Assembly: GCA_030248295.1 (NCBI GenBank)
Contig: JASANH010000455.1
Location: forward strand, 124,001 to 188,000
Source: Mesodorylaimus sp. YZB2_4
Lineage: Eukaryota; Nematoda; Enoplea; Dorylaimida; Dorylaimidae
DNA: 64,000 bases
Direction: 5' to 3'
Shown piece by piece: positions 23,224 to 34,411 of this stretch (the first letter of the stretch is position 1; every line of letters begins with the position of its first letter). A program made the translations under genes and the position numbers. A model generated the notes under the pieces. That model was given only the letters and a program-made list of their open reading frames with translations, had not been told where the DNA came from and ran no database searches.

Positions 23224-26200
23224 TTAATATTCGAAAACGAACAAAGCTAAAATTATCCACATGCTTAATGGCATCAGGGTGTGGCTAACTACCGTCGTAA
23301 TCGCTGACTTATTACGGTTGCTTTGATCACACGGTATATCAACATAGTCAGTAGCATTTATGAAAATATCACTTTTGCACTTGAAATTCGGATATTGGAT
23401 GTTGTTCTAACAGAAGAAACCGTTCCTGTTGTGCCCTAGTCACACCAGCAGTGTCTTACCTCACATACTGTCTTACAGCTTGGACAGATAATGACGCCCT
23501 TGTGAAATCGACGTTTGCCATACTTGCCTGAGAACTGATGCCGGCGAATTTGTATAGCTATGGGGAACAAGAAGACACTGACTGATACAGAAGCATACAG
23601 TACAAGGAGTTGAGTACCTGCACCCGCCGCCCAGCACATTTTATATTCTCGCATGTAGTCGTAACGCCGACTTCTTTCTGTGGAATAGTTAGCTTGGATC
23701 ATGACGCGACCATTTTCGCATTTGTACTGAAAAGTGTGCTGTACGTGCCAGTGTTCTTTTTAAGTCGGCAGCAGACCTCTCTACATGCGGTATCTCACTC
23801 AGCTACCTTATAGCATCCTGCACCGTGCCCTCCACGCTCCGCATGATAACGTGTAATGCCAAGCGCCAAGCATTCAAAGACCTCGAATTTGCCATCTTGT
23901 GTCAAACAAATTGAATCCTCGCCAAACAACTCGGCCCCCAAATTTCCAGAATACGCTAAAATTGTCTGCAGTACATTTGAATTTTGCAGCGGAAAGCTAC
24001 CCTCTTACCTGGCTGACCGAACTTATTTGTGCACACGCTGTCTCCAGCTTTATCCGGCCCGTAAGGGGCTTCAGTCCATGTCGGACAGCCGTCAGTAGTT
24101 GGAAACCAACTATATACATTGTGGCCACTGATTCGCTCGCCTTTAATTATTGCCCAGTCGTCCTTGAAATACTGGCCAAAAATAGACGTTTAGGCAAGGA
24201 TTATAGGCAGTCTAAATACTCTTTGCTTACAGTTTTGTTTGCCTCTATTTTCTTTTTTTGCTCCTCAAAATCACATTGAGCATAATATTCTAAATCGGGG
24301 CTGCACTCCCGCACTATTGACTTCAATTTCTTGTTTTGGACGTAGTCAGCCCAGTTGCAATAGGGTCGAGCGGCTCTCGGCTTGTGATTATTATGACTGC
24401 AAACTGTGTACATCTGTAAACGTGTCTGAATCTTGACTATTTTCTGCGACAAAAGTTACCCAAGGCTATCCATGTAAGCACGACAACTTTGCTGAGCAAA
24501 AATGCATCCTTTATTCCTGCTGAATGAAAGACTATCTGCCAGCGCGTAGTTTGTTTTATAGAACCTGGAAAATACAGCAGGGACCATGTTTAACTAGCAG
24601 GCAAAATCTGGAAGCTGTTTCCGAGTGACAAAAGCCGCTGATGAATAACAGGAAAGGAACCAAGATTGCTTACTTCAGATCTTCAAAATAAGCTAACGTC
24701 AGTCCAGAGAAGTAAGAACGACGACTGATGTGGCCTGACATGGTCTCGTCCTAAAAAGAGTGTCCATTTTGAGCTACTTCAAACCAATGCCTAATATTGT
24801 CAATTAGCGGCTGAACTCCGTAAATCCGCCTTTCCCAGTGGACAAGTGAGGTTCCACTTGGGCCTTCATTTTCAACATCGGCACCTTCCAGTTTTGAACA
24901 GTTGAAGTGGTCTCTTACGAATGACTGAAAAATGAATCTGATGCATGCTCATCGTTATGGTGAGCAGCTATGAAAAGCAGTGGAGGCAAGAATATGACGA
25001 CGAAGGGTCACTATGATCCGAAGTTCTCCTACCTTTACTTTCGGTGTGATAACGGTGTGCGTTTTCAGATCATATGTGTAGTTAGAATTCACTTTCCATG
25101 GTCTGATTATTGTTGGAAAACCACTAAAGAAAACCAATAATCCGTCAAAACACAAAATTCTCGCAGCTTCGAAAAACAGCGAACATTCATTCTGACTGTA
25201 AAAACTTTTCAGGGGCAGTGTTCACGATCAAGAACATCTCGGCTAAAACTAATCATCAAACGTGGGGGCAGTCAGTTTGAATACTCCTAATTTTTTATGT
25301 AGCGCATAGGATGGCTGGATATGAATTGTGAAGAAACCTTGCTTTGAAATTGCAGCCTAACTTTTGGCTTAAATGGTAGATCAGCAGAGAGGTTTTCTTT
25401 TGCCTGGCTTACTATATCGTCTTCCTTTTGTCAGTGTAACTGAGGCCTGATAAGTAATACGGCGAAAACCCCTGCAACAAAAGTTGTATCTTGTGAAGCC
25501 ACCAAACAATACACAATCCATAGAGTAGGTACCAGTGCGTGAACTATCTCGTGCTGTAAAGTCCGCAGTAGCGAATGCCTGTTCACATCCTCTGTAGTCA
25601 ATAAGTAGGGACATAATGAAAGGCGTCCGAACTTTGGCCTGTGAGAAAAATTTCTTAATTTCTGTCTTCATTGCTTTGATATTTTTTACCTTCCGTCAAG
25701 ACTCTCTGTGCCAGAGCACGGCGCTGCTGAAGCTAATGTACCTTTTTCGGGACTACAGTCAAGCTCCCGAACATAAAATACAAAGTCAGCATCCGGAATG
25801 CCGCCTGTGTCATTCAGGTCGCAAACCTTTAAGTGCCATTGATGTGACGAACGGTAAAAAGATCTTGCTATCAAAACATACACTATCTTGAATATGATCG
25901 CTAAATGCCTTGTTTCTTCCTATTCGTTGCCACGATTTATCGCAATTTTGTGCCTGTTCCCTGACATCACAATTGGGATTTTAAAGTAAAGAGTAAATTC
26001 ATCTCTCCTTACTCTGTCATCCCAATCTTGAACCTAGAACGGCGTACCATCAATGTTTTTCTAAAGAATGTGACCGAATCATGTAGAAGTTCCTGCGCGA
26101 GCACGCAAGTCAATTTTCATCGAACAAGTGTAAAATAGAGAACTCACGAAAATTGTGGTTCGACTTTCGTTTGAAAAGCTAAAATAAAACTTGATGTGGT

Positions 26201-26529
26201 TAACTTCTTAAAAAGAGCTAACAAAATTAACTTTGGAAGAGGCAATGGAAACCATTTTATGCGAATGGGCTCGAATGGTTTTTCATGCCAGTTTTGCTCG
26301 AAACAAGGTGGCGCAGCATCTGCTCTGCGAAAAAGCCCCGCGTTTGTGTCTTTAACTGATATCGGTTCCTGAACATAACAAATAGGCGAAGTTGAATGGG
26401 TAAATAAAACCAAGGAGGTGGTCGTACCTCGTCTACTATATCATTATAGACAACGCATCGGGAAATGTCGGAAAAAGCTAAAAGCACTGAGAGCATGAAC
26501 AAACTGACAAAAGGTAGGAGCCTGGCCAT
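23224..26529 (-). CDS. Leishmanolysin-like zinc metalloprotease (peptidase M8), 18 exons, canonical catalytic motifs
   Basis: Predicted 659 residues. Exons (minus): 26529-26428, 26368-26232, 26178-26148, 26092-26013, 25960-25882, 25826-25690, 25638-25533, 25471-25413, 25123-25033, 24924-24817, 24750-24674, 24564-24460, 24396-24231, 24171-24009, 23955-23807, 23726-23618, 23557-23460, 23406-23224. All phases agree. The signal peptide is MARLLPFVSLFMLSVLLAFS. GIPDADFVFYV is typical of the family. The zinc site is HEIVHALGFS, split after HAL by an intron. The third ligand region is LVHWERR and the Met-turn is DETMSG, methionine present. Many paired cysteines follow; the end is hydrophobic (LMPLSMWIILALFVFEY), fitting a membrane or GPI anchor. 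The family cleaves proteins at the cell surface. Exon count and most exon lengths match the two plus-strand copies. This is the most canonical of the three. Confidence 0.93.
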
Positions 26530-28631
26530 TTTTAGTCTACAAGGAATACTCGCATATGAAGAATACCTAGTGCAGCGCGGCGTTAGAATTTGTAGCTTCA
26601 AGCGCGGGTTAGATGATGGCAACGATCTGCTCAGGTGCATCGATTGTTGTCTCGTAGTATGGCATCATTTTTCAATACATCGGCACAGAAAATACTCAAT
26701 TGAGAATCGATATTTCAAACAGGTGGGATAGGGCGGTCAGGTTATGGCCCAAGACTTGCCGACCAAAAAAGACACATAAGCACTTGCACTGGCGCAAATA
26801 CAGATACTTGAAAGGATCCTCGCGTCTCTCTTTTGTTGTCGTATGATAGCAGAAATGAGATCTAATTTCTTTTTTTGGCGTGGGTGTTTATAACTAGTTG
26901 TGTAGGGTCACGTACATACTGTACATAGTTTGATTTCATGCGACTCCGCGTTTTTTCAAGTCTGCCATTTGTGCTAATTTTTATGTTACGGGGCTTGTAA
27001 CTCTCGCTTCCCCATGAGCGACGTTTGAGCCAGATATAACTGCCTTCATTCCTGCAATAATACAGTTGTGCGTGAATGAGATGACACTGATGTTTAAGCA
27101 TGAAGAGAAGCCAGTCTACAGTATTGTGTGCCCATTTTCATGTGTGTCTGCCTCCCGCCAAGTGTGCATTTGCTTGGGTAAAAAGTAAATGATGATGACG
27201 CTGATATTAGACTGAGCTGTCATGTCAGAAGTGATCGTGCCACCGTGAGGTTTTTGTTATAGTGCAGCCAGTGGCCCAGTGGCCCGTGGTGAGCTGTTAG
27301 ATAACGGAATTTGAGTCTTCACTTCTATCCTGAGCCTTTGAAAATTCCTCAGCCAGCTGATCGGATGAGATAATCAAGGAAAACCGTGGGCTACTTACTG
27401 TGCTACGAGTACGTGATCGCCTCCAGAATACGAGTACAGTGAACGAACTCCCCGTCTGCGTGCTCGCGGCTGGTGGAATAAAAAAGTGGGTCTGCAGTAG
27501 AGTGCAAGAGTCACACCGTTTGCGTAATGCCTATATTATACCTACTGTAAATCCAAAAGCTACATAGATGGTCCTGCTGTACGTAAACAACGGAAAGCAG
27601 AATTTATTGTTCAATCACAAAGTTTCATCGCTTCCGCTCATGTTTACTTTTAATAGACACAGTATGGCGTGTGCTGAAGTAGTTACAAATAGCAAAAGTC
27701 TGTGTACATACTGTGCTGTACTTTGCCCAAGACAGGGATAACTTTGATCAATCGGATTGAACTCAGTCAGTATTCTAAAACAACCCAGGCCAGTGTGTAA
27801 ATTACACTTTAGAGAGTTCGAGGTGAGGAAGGTTTGAGCTCTGGTCTGGCGCCTAGTAGCTGATACCACGATTTCTAAGCAGGGATATTTCCCGATTGCG
27901 CGCTGCTCATAAATACAGTGTTGCCAATCTCGAAGCCTTAAAGAAAAAATCCCTGCGGCTAGATGGAGCTATTTCCTAAAAGCATTGAATACACTGTGAA
28001 ACAACGCTGTTGCCTGAAAATATCCATGTTTCAACGCACGTGGTTGGTTATAGACTAGTGCACAGGAAACTCACAGATAATAACGCTAGACCTTCTTTCT
28101 CGCATACCCAGTTTCATTGTTTTAAGAGGCTACGGACACAGCTGGAATTTCTCAAAGCTGGAGTCTGCCTTCGATAGGCATAGCACATGCGCCAGGGACT
28201 GCGCGCCTGCAACTATTCCAAACCAGGCAGGGGTCCGAAAAAAGCTTTTGTCACTGCTTCTGACTTCTGGTTCCATCGAGCCAATGCACCGCACATGCTC
28301 CTAGCCATGTCGTCATCCCATTCTTGCATCGTTCACTCCCCTCTCTTCCATCCGCTTTCTCACTTACTCCCGCACTCTTTCCATTACGGGCTTCCTAACC
28401 CGCATTCGGTGTCCATAGCATCGACGCCCATGTTTTTACGAACATACTTTACTTATTCGACGGAAGCCTAAGAAGAAGGAAAACCGTGTATGGGCAGAAA
28501 TCCCATGTTACGAGGAGGTGATACGAGCCAATCAGCTTGATGAATTCTAGGCTCGAGCGTGGAACAATCTCTAATCGGATGCGAAGACGACAGAAGATCT
28601 CAACTTTTCATTTGCAAAAACGTTATCATAT
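26530..28631. other. Intergenic; no gene seen
   Basis: Short ORFs only (26862-27101 and 27615-27869 minus, 28187-28471 plus). Contains several copies of the heptamer TACTGTA seen throughout the window. The presumed promoters of the divergent M8 gene and GPCR are at its two edges. Confidence 0.45.
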
Positions 28632-29798
28632 GTGCATAGCCGAGTAGCTATGTCTGCTCTGCCTGCTTCATTGTACATAATTTTGGGTGTTCTATTTAGC
28701 TTACTCATTCTGGTAGGGCTAATTGGCAATGTTATGGTCTGCCTGGCTGTGTACAAGACCAAGAACTTACGCAAAAAGCGTTACTGCTACTTTGTATCGC
28801 TGGCGTGTGCTGATTTGATATTATGCTTGTTCGTTATGCCTTTCGCAGCTGCGCAAGATATTTTGGGGAGGTGGACCTTCGGACGTACATACTGCCGAAT
28901 TTGGTTCACATTGGACGTCACCTGCTGCACTGCATCAATTCTACATCTTTGTGCCGTTAGCATCGATCGATATTTCTTTATTCATGACCCACTGCATTAT
29001 CGTGAAAGGAATACACTAGCCGTGGTGGTCATGGCCATAATGGTCATCTGGTCATCGGCAGTCGCTGTAGCAGTTTCAGTTCTCTGTTTACCTGCGCAGA
29101 GGATACCCGTATTCGATCTGCGCAATGTGACGTTTAGTTTTCATGAAAACGTCAACATCTCCAACGATATGTCGACTGACAGCGACTATTGCGAGTTTTA
29201 TTTAGACCCCATTTACGCCATTATCTTATCAGCTATCAGTTTTTATATTCCGTGCGTGGTCATGATAGCCACCTACAGGAAGCTGTATGTCTATGCTCGA
29301 AACCATTCTCGCGTCATCGGTAATCAACTACGAGCTGCCGCCGAGTTTCTTCTTTTCGTTGCTATGCAAAGGCAGCACAAGATATCACGTAAGGTTGAAC
29401 CGTTGGGGAGTAGACAGCCTTCTCGACTTGCTCTGTATCTTAGACGATTGAGCAAAAAGAGGAAAAGAAGGAATGCAAAACGTGCGTCCATACAAAAAGC
29501 ACGGATCACTCTGGGTGTTACAATGGGCATGTTCATACTTTCTTGGCTCGGTTATTTTGTATTCAACGTAGCTAGAGCTTTCCGGCCTGAAATGGTGCCG
29601 CATTGGCTTTTTGTCGCTTTGACTTGGATGGGGTACGCAAATTCTGCTCAAAACCCCCTCATTTACACAATTTTCGCGAAAGACTTTCGACTAGCATTTG
29701 TGAAGATGATTTCGAAGAAGCCACGGAAAAAGTCACAGTTTAAAAGCGAGCTATCAATGTATTACAATAGTCAACATGTCAGTGCTGTAAATCTGTGA
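28632..29798 (+). CDS. Class A GPCR, biogenic-amine type, single exon
   Basis: Predicted 388 residues with seven hydrophobic segments. The start at 28632 or the next Met at 28650 (MSALPASLYIILGVLF) would both work; the N-terminus is very short. Class A marks: GNVMVCL in TM1, LACADL in TM2, Cys in RTYC paired with DYC in the second extracellular loop, Asp in WFTLDVT (the amine-binding position 3.32), SIDRY at the end of TM3, SFYIP in TM5 with serines at the catechol-contact positions, and WMGYANSAQNPLIY in TM7. The third cytosolic loop is about 80 residues and strongly basic. The family binds dopamine, octopamine, tyramine or serotonin; which one is not decided. Oddity: TM6 reads SWLGYF where amine receptors have CWxPFF, so the highly conserved TM6 proline is missing. 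No intron was needed, which is unusual beside the many-exon neighbours. Confidence 0.9.
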   Translation: MHSRVAMSALPASLYIILGVLFSLLILVGLIGNVMVCLAVYKTKNLRKKRYCYFVSLACADLILCLFVMPFAAAQDILGRWTFGRTYCRIWFTLDVTCCTASILHLCAVSIDRYFFIHDPLHYRERNTLAVVVMAIMVIWSSAVAVAVSVLCLPAQRIPVFDLRNVTFSFHENVNISNDMSTDSDYCEFYLDPIYAIILSAISFYIPCVVMIATYRKLYVYARNHSRVIGNQLRAAAEFLLFVAMQRQHKISRKVEPLGSRQPSRLALYLRRLSKKRKRRNAKRASIQKARITLGVTMGMFILSWLGYFVFNVARAFRPEMVPHWLFVALTWMGYANSAQNPLIYTIFAKDFRLAFVKMISKKPRKKSQFKSELSMYYNSQHVSAVNL

Positions 29799-30176
29799 TA
29801 ATAAGACCAGTGGGGAATAATATGCTTCAGATCATTGGATATGATGCTAGGACATCATGAAACCTGGCAGCTGATGAATGCCACGTGGAGATTTTTTGCC
29901 CACCTGAGTGTTCATAATCATGACAAAAATGTACCGAACAATGCTTTTGAGATTAAGTATAGTCTTGTCCTACTCCCGATCAGTCGTTCTTAGTATGGCT
30001 TGCGCACCGTGCCTTCAGCATGGTTGCGGGACACTTTGGTGTGGCCAAGTCGTTAAAAGTTTATATTCCGTTCATCGCCGATCTAAATGCAAGTTGCAGG
30101 CAGCAACTCACAGTTATATCCAAGAAACAAACGACATCGTATTTTTGAAGCAAAAGCACACCAGCAGTGACTGGGT
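29799..30176. other. Short intergenic gap between convergent genes
   Basis: Holds the 3' flank of the GPCR and of the minus-strand FLP-2-like gene. The ORF at 29908-30180 has no motif. Confidence 0.45.
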
Positions 30177-30449
30177 CTAGTCTACGGGCACCAAGTACAG
30201 GACATCATCTCTCTCGTCATGCCCCTCATACTTGTCAAATCTTCGTTTTCCAAACCGGATCGGTTCACGCCTGGTTCCACGAGCTTCGAATGGCTGCATG
30301 ATAGGTCCGTATTGAACGTCAGGCGTCAGACGGCCGCCAGCTTTGACGTTTCCTGTACTCCGGCCTAAAATACCTCTGTAGCTTGCCGACTGGCTTGTCT
30401 CAACCAATAGGCATAAGACGAGGATGTAGTTGATCAAATACTTGTTCAT
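30177..30449 (-). CDS. flp-2: FMRFamide-like neuropeptide precursor, FLP-2 type
   Basis: A 90-residue precursor: signal peptide MNKYLINYILVLCLLVETSQ, a spacer, then GTRREPIRFGKRR followed by an acidic tail. Cleavage at the dibasic site and use of the Gly as amide donor would give a peptide ending EPIRFamide. In Caenorhabditis elegans the flp-2 gene encodes peptides ending REPIRFG and GEPIRFG, so the match is to that family specifically. The precursor here carries only one copy. It would be released from neurons and act on a GPCR. The start Met gives a clean signal peptide; an upstream 5' exon is likely non-coding. The amine-type GPCR next door is not the family expected to bind RFamides, so adjacency is not evidence of pairing. 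Confidence 0.82.
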   Translation of the reverse strand: MNKYLINYILVLCLLVETSQSASYRGILGRSTGNVKAGGRLTPDVQYGPIMQPFEARGTRREPIRFGKRRFDKYEGHDERDDVLYLVPVD

Positions 30450-32539
30450 TTTTCTGAAATCGTGAAGTAAGAGTCAACGTTTAAGAAAACTCCGAAACCT
30501 AGCAGTCCTTACTGTCTTTCTCGGGGATATCAGGGATATCGTTTCTTCTTTGGAGAACGAGTGTCAGCTGCTTGGCACTTTCACGAACAAGACAGGTTTA
30601 TCAAGAATAACCTATAAGCTGTTGGTGCATTGCAAGGAATCGAAATACATTTTCCTTTATTTGGAATGGTCTGGCGCCTAATGACAATTATCACCTGCAC
30701 GTGGGTGACTCCATCTTCATAAAGGTCGACATTTACGACTTTTGGCTAGCTAGGTCAGCATATGAATGAACTAGTATAAGCATCGACCGATCTTCAATTA
30801 ACTAATATACGACAAAGGTTATACGATAATAGGAAATAGAAATGTGCCGATAGAGTCGTAAACCCACGCACTATCTTTTATGCCAAAAATGATCTGGCGG
30901 CGAAGTCTGATTGTGAAAGGACGTTCAGTACGTGCTAGAAACTTGAGTCCTACTGTATAGTGTAGTGAGTCCAACCTATGTTCCATGCATTTCAGGTTGT
31001 TCTTTGATTTACCTTTCGTGACTCATCCGTCCACTGGAATATCACGTGATTATTCCATCGTGCCAAGCAAGTGAATTTGGAAATAACTTGCGCACTGTAA
31101 CTTGTGGGAGAGGGCACACGTGTAAGGTTGACTCCATATTTCTTTCGCCGCAGTCTTCAACATCTGCTATACACTACCTACTGTACAATGGCAGCGGAGT
31201 ACCACTACAAAAGTAGGTACATCATAGAGTGCTAGCACGTTGTTGGGAAAATTTTGGCCATTTACACGCTTTGCTCACTGTATCAACAGTAGCGGCGTTT
31301 GCTGCAATGAAGAACTTTTGCAGCAACGAGATACAATTCAATCAGGTACATTCCTTGTGGTTTGGTACGAGTAGATCCTTTGTCTGCTATATGCCATTGC
31401 GTCGTGTGGGGCTAGTCAATAGGAGTACAGGTGGGTGCCATCCGCATCAATCAGCCTATCTAACTACAGTACAAACAGTGAGCGGCCAGATCCAGGATAA
31501 CATACTCGTTAGCGGCTGCTTCAGGGTGGTCTATTCGACTATCTTGAGTTTACGGGCTAGGGAAACCCACTCACTGGGGTGGCTTCAGTAGCTTACAGAA
31601 AAACAAAGCAGTCTTTCAGTGTTAGACTGGTCAGTGACTAGTCACCAGCAATTTCTGATCGTGAGCTCAAAAAAAAATAAAATAACACGAGGAAACGTAC
31701 TAGAGAAAACCTCATCTCATAGTAGCTCAGGGAAAGTCCAGACAGATCAATTAAATCATAAACTTGCTTTCATCAACCTAAAACCCAGCGTGGCATTTGG
31801 TATGTATGCGTGTCATTTGATCATGTTTGCATATTATTGCTACAGACCGATGAAAATCGGTCCTTGACGCCAGACCGACATTCACAGTCAGACGAACTTT
31901 TTTTGATAACTATGCATTACGAGGTACAAAGCCTCGAGTGAGCAGTTCATTCATTCTGACAGCCGCAGCCTTTCGAATGTACTTTTTTCGTTTCCAGGTG
32001 TTCACCCGAGAATTTTCATTTCCACGACTTCTAAAAGACAGAGTTTTGGATTACGTCAATGCCTTCCTTTCATTTCCTGTCCGAATCTGGCCTAAAGTCT
32101 TGTTATTGTATCCGGCTCTTTCTCACATGGTGTTCGTTCTAGTAATAATTAAGGAAAACAGGACTACTGATAATGCTTTTAATCAAGTAGCTAGTGAGGC
32201 CATCCATCCGTCTTCGACTTGGACAAAGGTTTACCTTGACAGAAGGACAGACGAACCAAAAAGCAACGTCTTCAGCAATCTGATCAGAGGAAGCCAAGGC
32301 GGATGACTTGAAATGAGAAAAGACGATTTTAATTAATAATTCATTGTTCAGTCACGGATATTGGATGGCGATGATCTGGTCCCGATGACGTGGGCAGGGC
32401 GCAGCCGCCCTCCTCTATATTCCTCTCTCCCCTGACTCCCGACTCAAACTCAGCTTTTGCTTTCATCCTTCACGGCTGCTCTAATTTTCAGGTGCCCTCA
32501 TCGACGAGTACCTACCACCTAAACCCTAATTTCTCAAGC
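30450..32539. other. Intergenic; no gene recognised
   Basis: ORFs at 31229-31591, 31619-31867 and 31938-32306 (plus) have no recognised domain; the last contains hydrophobic runs (SHMVFVLVII) but its start is non-ATG and splice support is lacking. It includes the promoter region of the FLP-2-like gene. Confidence 0.4.
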
Positions 32540-32818
32540 ATGAACGCCACGTTGATCTTGTTGCTGGCCGCCTTGACCATGTATTTTGCGTGCACTCCAT
32601 CCGAATCGGCTGGATTTCGAAATCCGCTAAAACGTCGAATCATGGACGAGGAAGAGGCACCTGTTTTCGCTCTCGAGGCCAATGATCCGGTCGTCTTGGA
32701 CGGAGTCGTGGAGCGAAGTATGATCAAAAGAGCATCCGAAAACAGCCAAGCAAATCGAGTGGCAGACAGTCGGCCAAATCGGCATTGGTTATTGCCACCT
32801 GGTAGATACGGTATTTAA
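32540..32818 (+). CDS. Small secreted protein or peptide precursor
   Basis: A 92-residue ORF in which MNATLILLLAALTMYFACTP forms a clear signal peptide. The rest has basic cleavage candidates (NPLKRRIM, SMIKRASE) and ends WLLPPGRYGI at the stop. The frame is open upstream to 32390, but the signal peptide fixes the Met at 32540. It resembles a neuropeptide-like or small secreted precursor in layout; no known peptide was recognised. The C-terminus GRYGI lacks a terminal Gly-basic signal, so classical amidation at the end is not expected. Confidence 0.55.
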   Translation: MNATLILLLAALTMYFACTPSESAGFRNPLKRRIMDEEEAPVFALEANDPVVLDGVVERSMIKRASENSQANRVADSRPNRHWLLPPGRYGI

Positions 32819-33447
32819 GAAGTGATGCTGTCAATTTTGAAATGCTGTGTGATTCTAGGCCATATAAAACGCCTGAGTGAGATTACATACATTGAGCCTT
32901 GAAGCAGTAAAAACTTCGCAGTCTTATTTACTTTCGTAGCGAACCTCGGGAAACAGGGAAACAGATGACTGGCTGTTTTTTAACCAGCAACATCAATGTA
33001 TAACATCGTAAACTCACATTTTCTTCAGTATTCTTTTAAACAAGTCGATTTGGAAAGGTAGTCAGTCTTCTTTAGGCGCACCCATATGGCAAGATCTGGC
33101 ATCTTACTACTTACGATTAGTACTGGACTTTTATGCAAAATTTGAGTTTTTTTGTAATGATATGCACTGTGCGGGATGAGCTCGACTAATGGTGTCTGGG
33201 ATTCACCTGGGAAAAACCTTACGTATTAATTCGTCCATCTTTCCATCTTCGCAAATGTCTTCGTTGGAGGGGATAACATTCGAAATACTGGTTTGGTCTC
33301 CACGATGCTGCAAGTCTGCAAAGATCTACTGGGCGAATCAAGCACGAAACTTACGAAACAAAAGCCTAGTACGGGTGAGTAAGACGATCCGTAACGTGTT
33401 GTGCAATTTTGGTGCCTGAAAAGAGATTGTTTAATATTTTGCTAAGC
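32819..33447. other. Intergenic, upstream of the novel four-gene cluster
   Basis: An ORF at 33189-33419 (plus) has no motif. No TATA-like or other regulatory site could be argued convincingly. Confidence 0.4.
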
Positions 33448-34411
33448 ATGACCTTTTTTCTTCATATTTTCTTGTTCGTATCATTCATATCAAGTGGTAA
33501 GCACGCAGAGGGAAGATACTCCAAATGATATAATTACAGTTGTGAGAATGGTTCTTCGTAGGCTTTTCTAGGCCGCAAGGGGTAGATTTCCCACCGCGTA
33601 GGCCAAATTCCAATTTTGATGGCAGCTTCGATTGTACATGCAAGGCCGCCTCCGATGCTCCTGGTGACTTCATTTGTAAATGCGATTCGGACGGCGGGTT
33701 CGATTGTTTATGCAAGGCAGCTTCTGATGTCCCGGGTGATTATATCTGCACCTGCCCGCTAAAAAATAAAGATGCTCGTAAAGATTTTGACTGTTTGTGC
33801 AAGGTGACTCCGAATGCACCTAATGACTACATTTGCAAGTGCGATGGCGGACCTACGAGTAAGCATAATTTAACGCAAGGAAATGTGGCTTCTGGCCCCA
33901 AGGCTACTTTTCCACCATCGATGCCATTCCCAGGAGAAATTGGTTCCACTCCATCGCCAGGTAATGACAGGTCTTGCGGTTAGCCTCACTGAGCTGCCTG
34001 CTTATGGATTTAGCCATTTCAGTCGTATCCACATACGTTGTTTGCGTCAATCCAAATCCTGAATCAAAGACGGGAACGCCAGTCTCGGACTTCCTGACTG
34101 ATGGTAAAGGAAAATCGATTCGAGTGGATGGTCAATGGATTCGTTACAAATGCAAATTTGGAATCTTGGATGCGTTTGCTGTGAACCATAACGTTTACAG
34201 TAATCTCAACGATCGTTGTAATGCACTTGATTACGACCACGCGCAGCCGAACGACGATAGGCACCCTTCCTCTTATCCATTCTCCGTCAATGGAACTCTG
34301 ACAGAATTCTATCGTCAAACGACCCCCTTCACCTTTACTCATAATCCACCGACGCCGCTGGATCAATGCACTGAAGTGGCGATGCGTCTCTTTGTCCCTG
34401 GTTCTGTATAG
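33448..34411 (+). CDS. Novel secreted family, paralogue 1: CxC modules plus four-Cys C-terminal domain
   Basis: Predicted 278 residues. Exons 33448-33496, 33562-33960, 34023-34411, all joined at phase 1. The signal peptide MTFFLHIFLFVSFISS is its own exon. Exon 2 holds three copies of a roughly 20-30-residue module with paired CxC motifs (FDCTCKAASDAPGDFICKC, FDCLCKAASDVPGDYICTC, FDCLCKVTPNAPNDYICKC), then a Pro-rich linker. Exon 3 is a domain of about 110 residues: TYVVCV, a WIRYKC strand, GILDAF, a third Cys, DDRHPSSYPF, TEFYRQTTPF, HNPPTPLDQC. Four cysteines and the His/YPF core are shared with the three following genes. I do not recognise the domain. Secretion and disulphide bonding are well supported; the function is unknown. 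Confidence 0.8.

Noticed and set aside
30177..30449. Pairing of the neighbouring GPCR with the FLP-2-like peptide
   Set aside because: The receptor has amine-receptor signatures, including the TM3 Asp; adjacency alone is not evidence.
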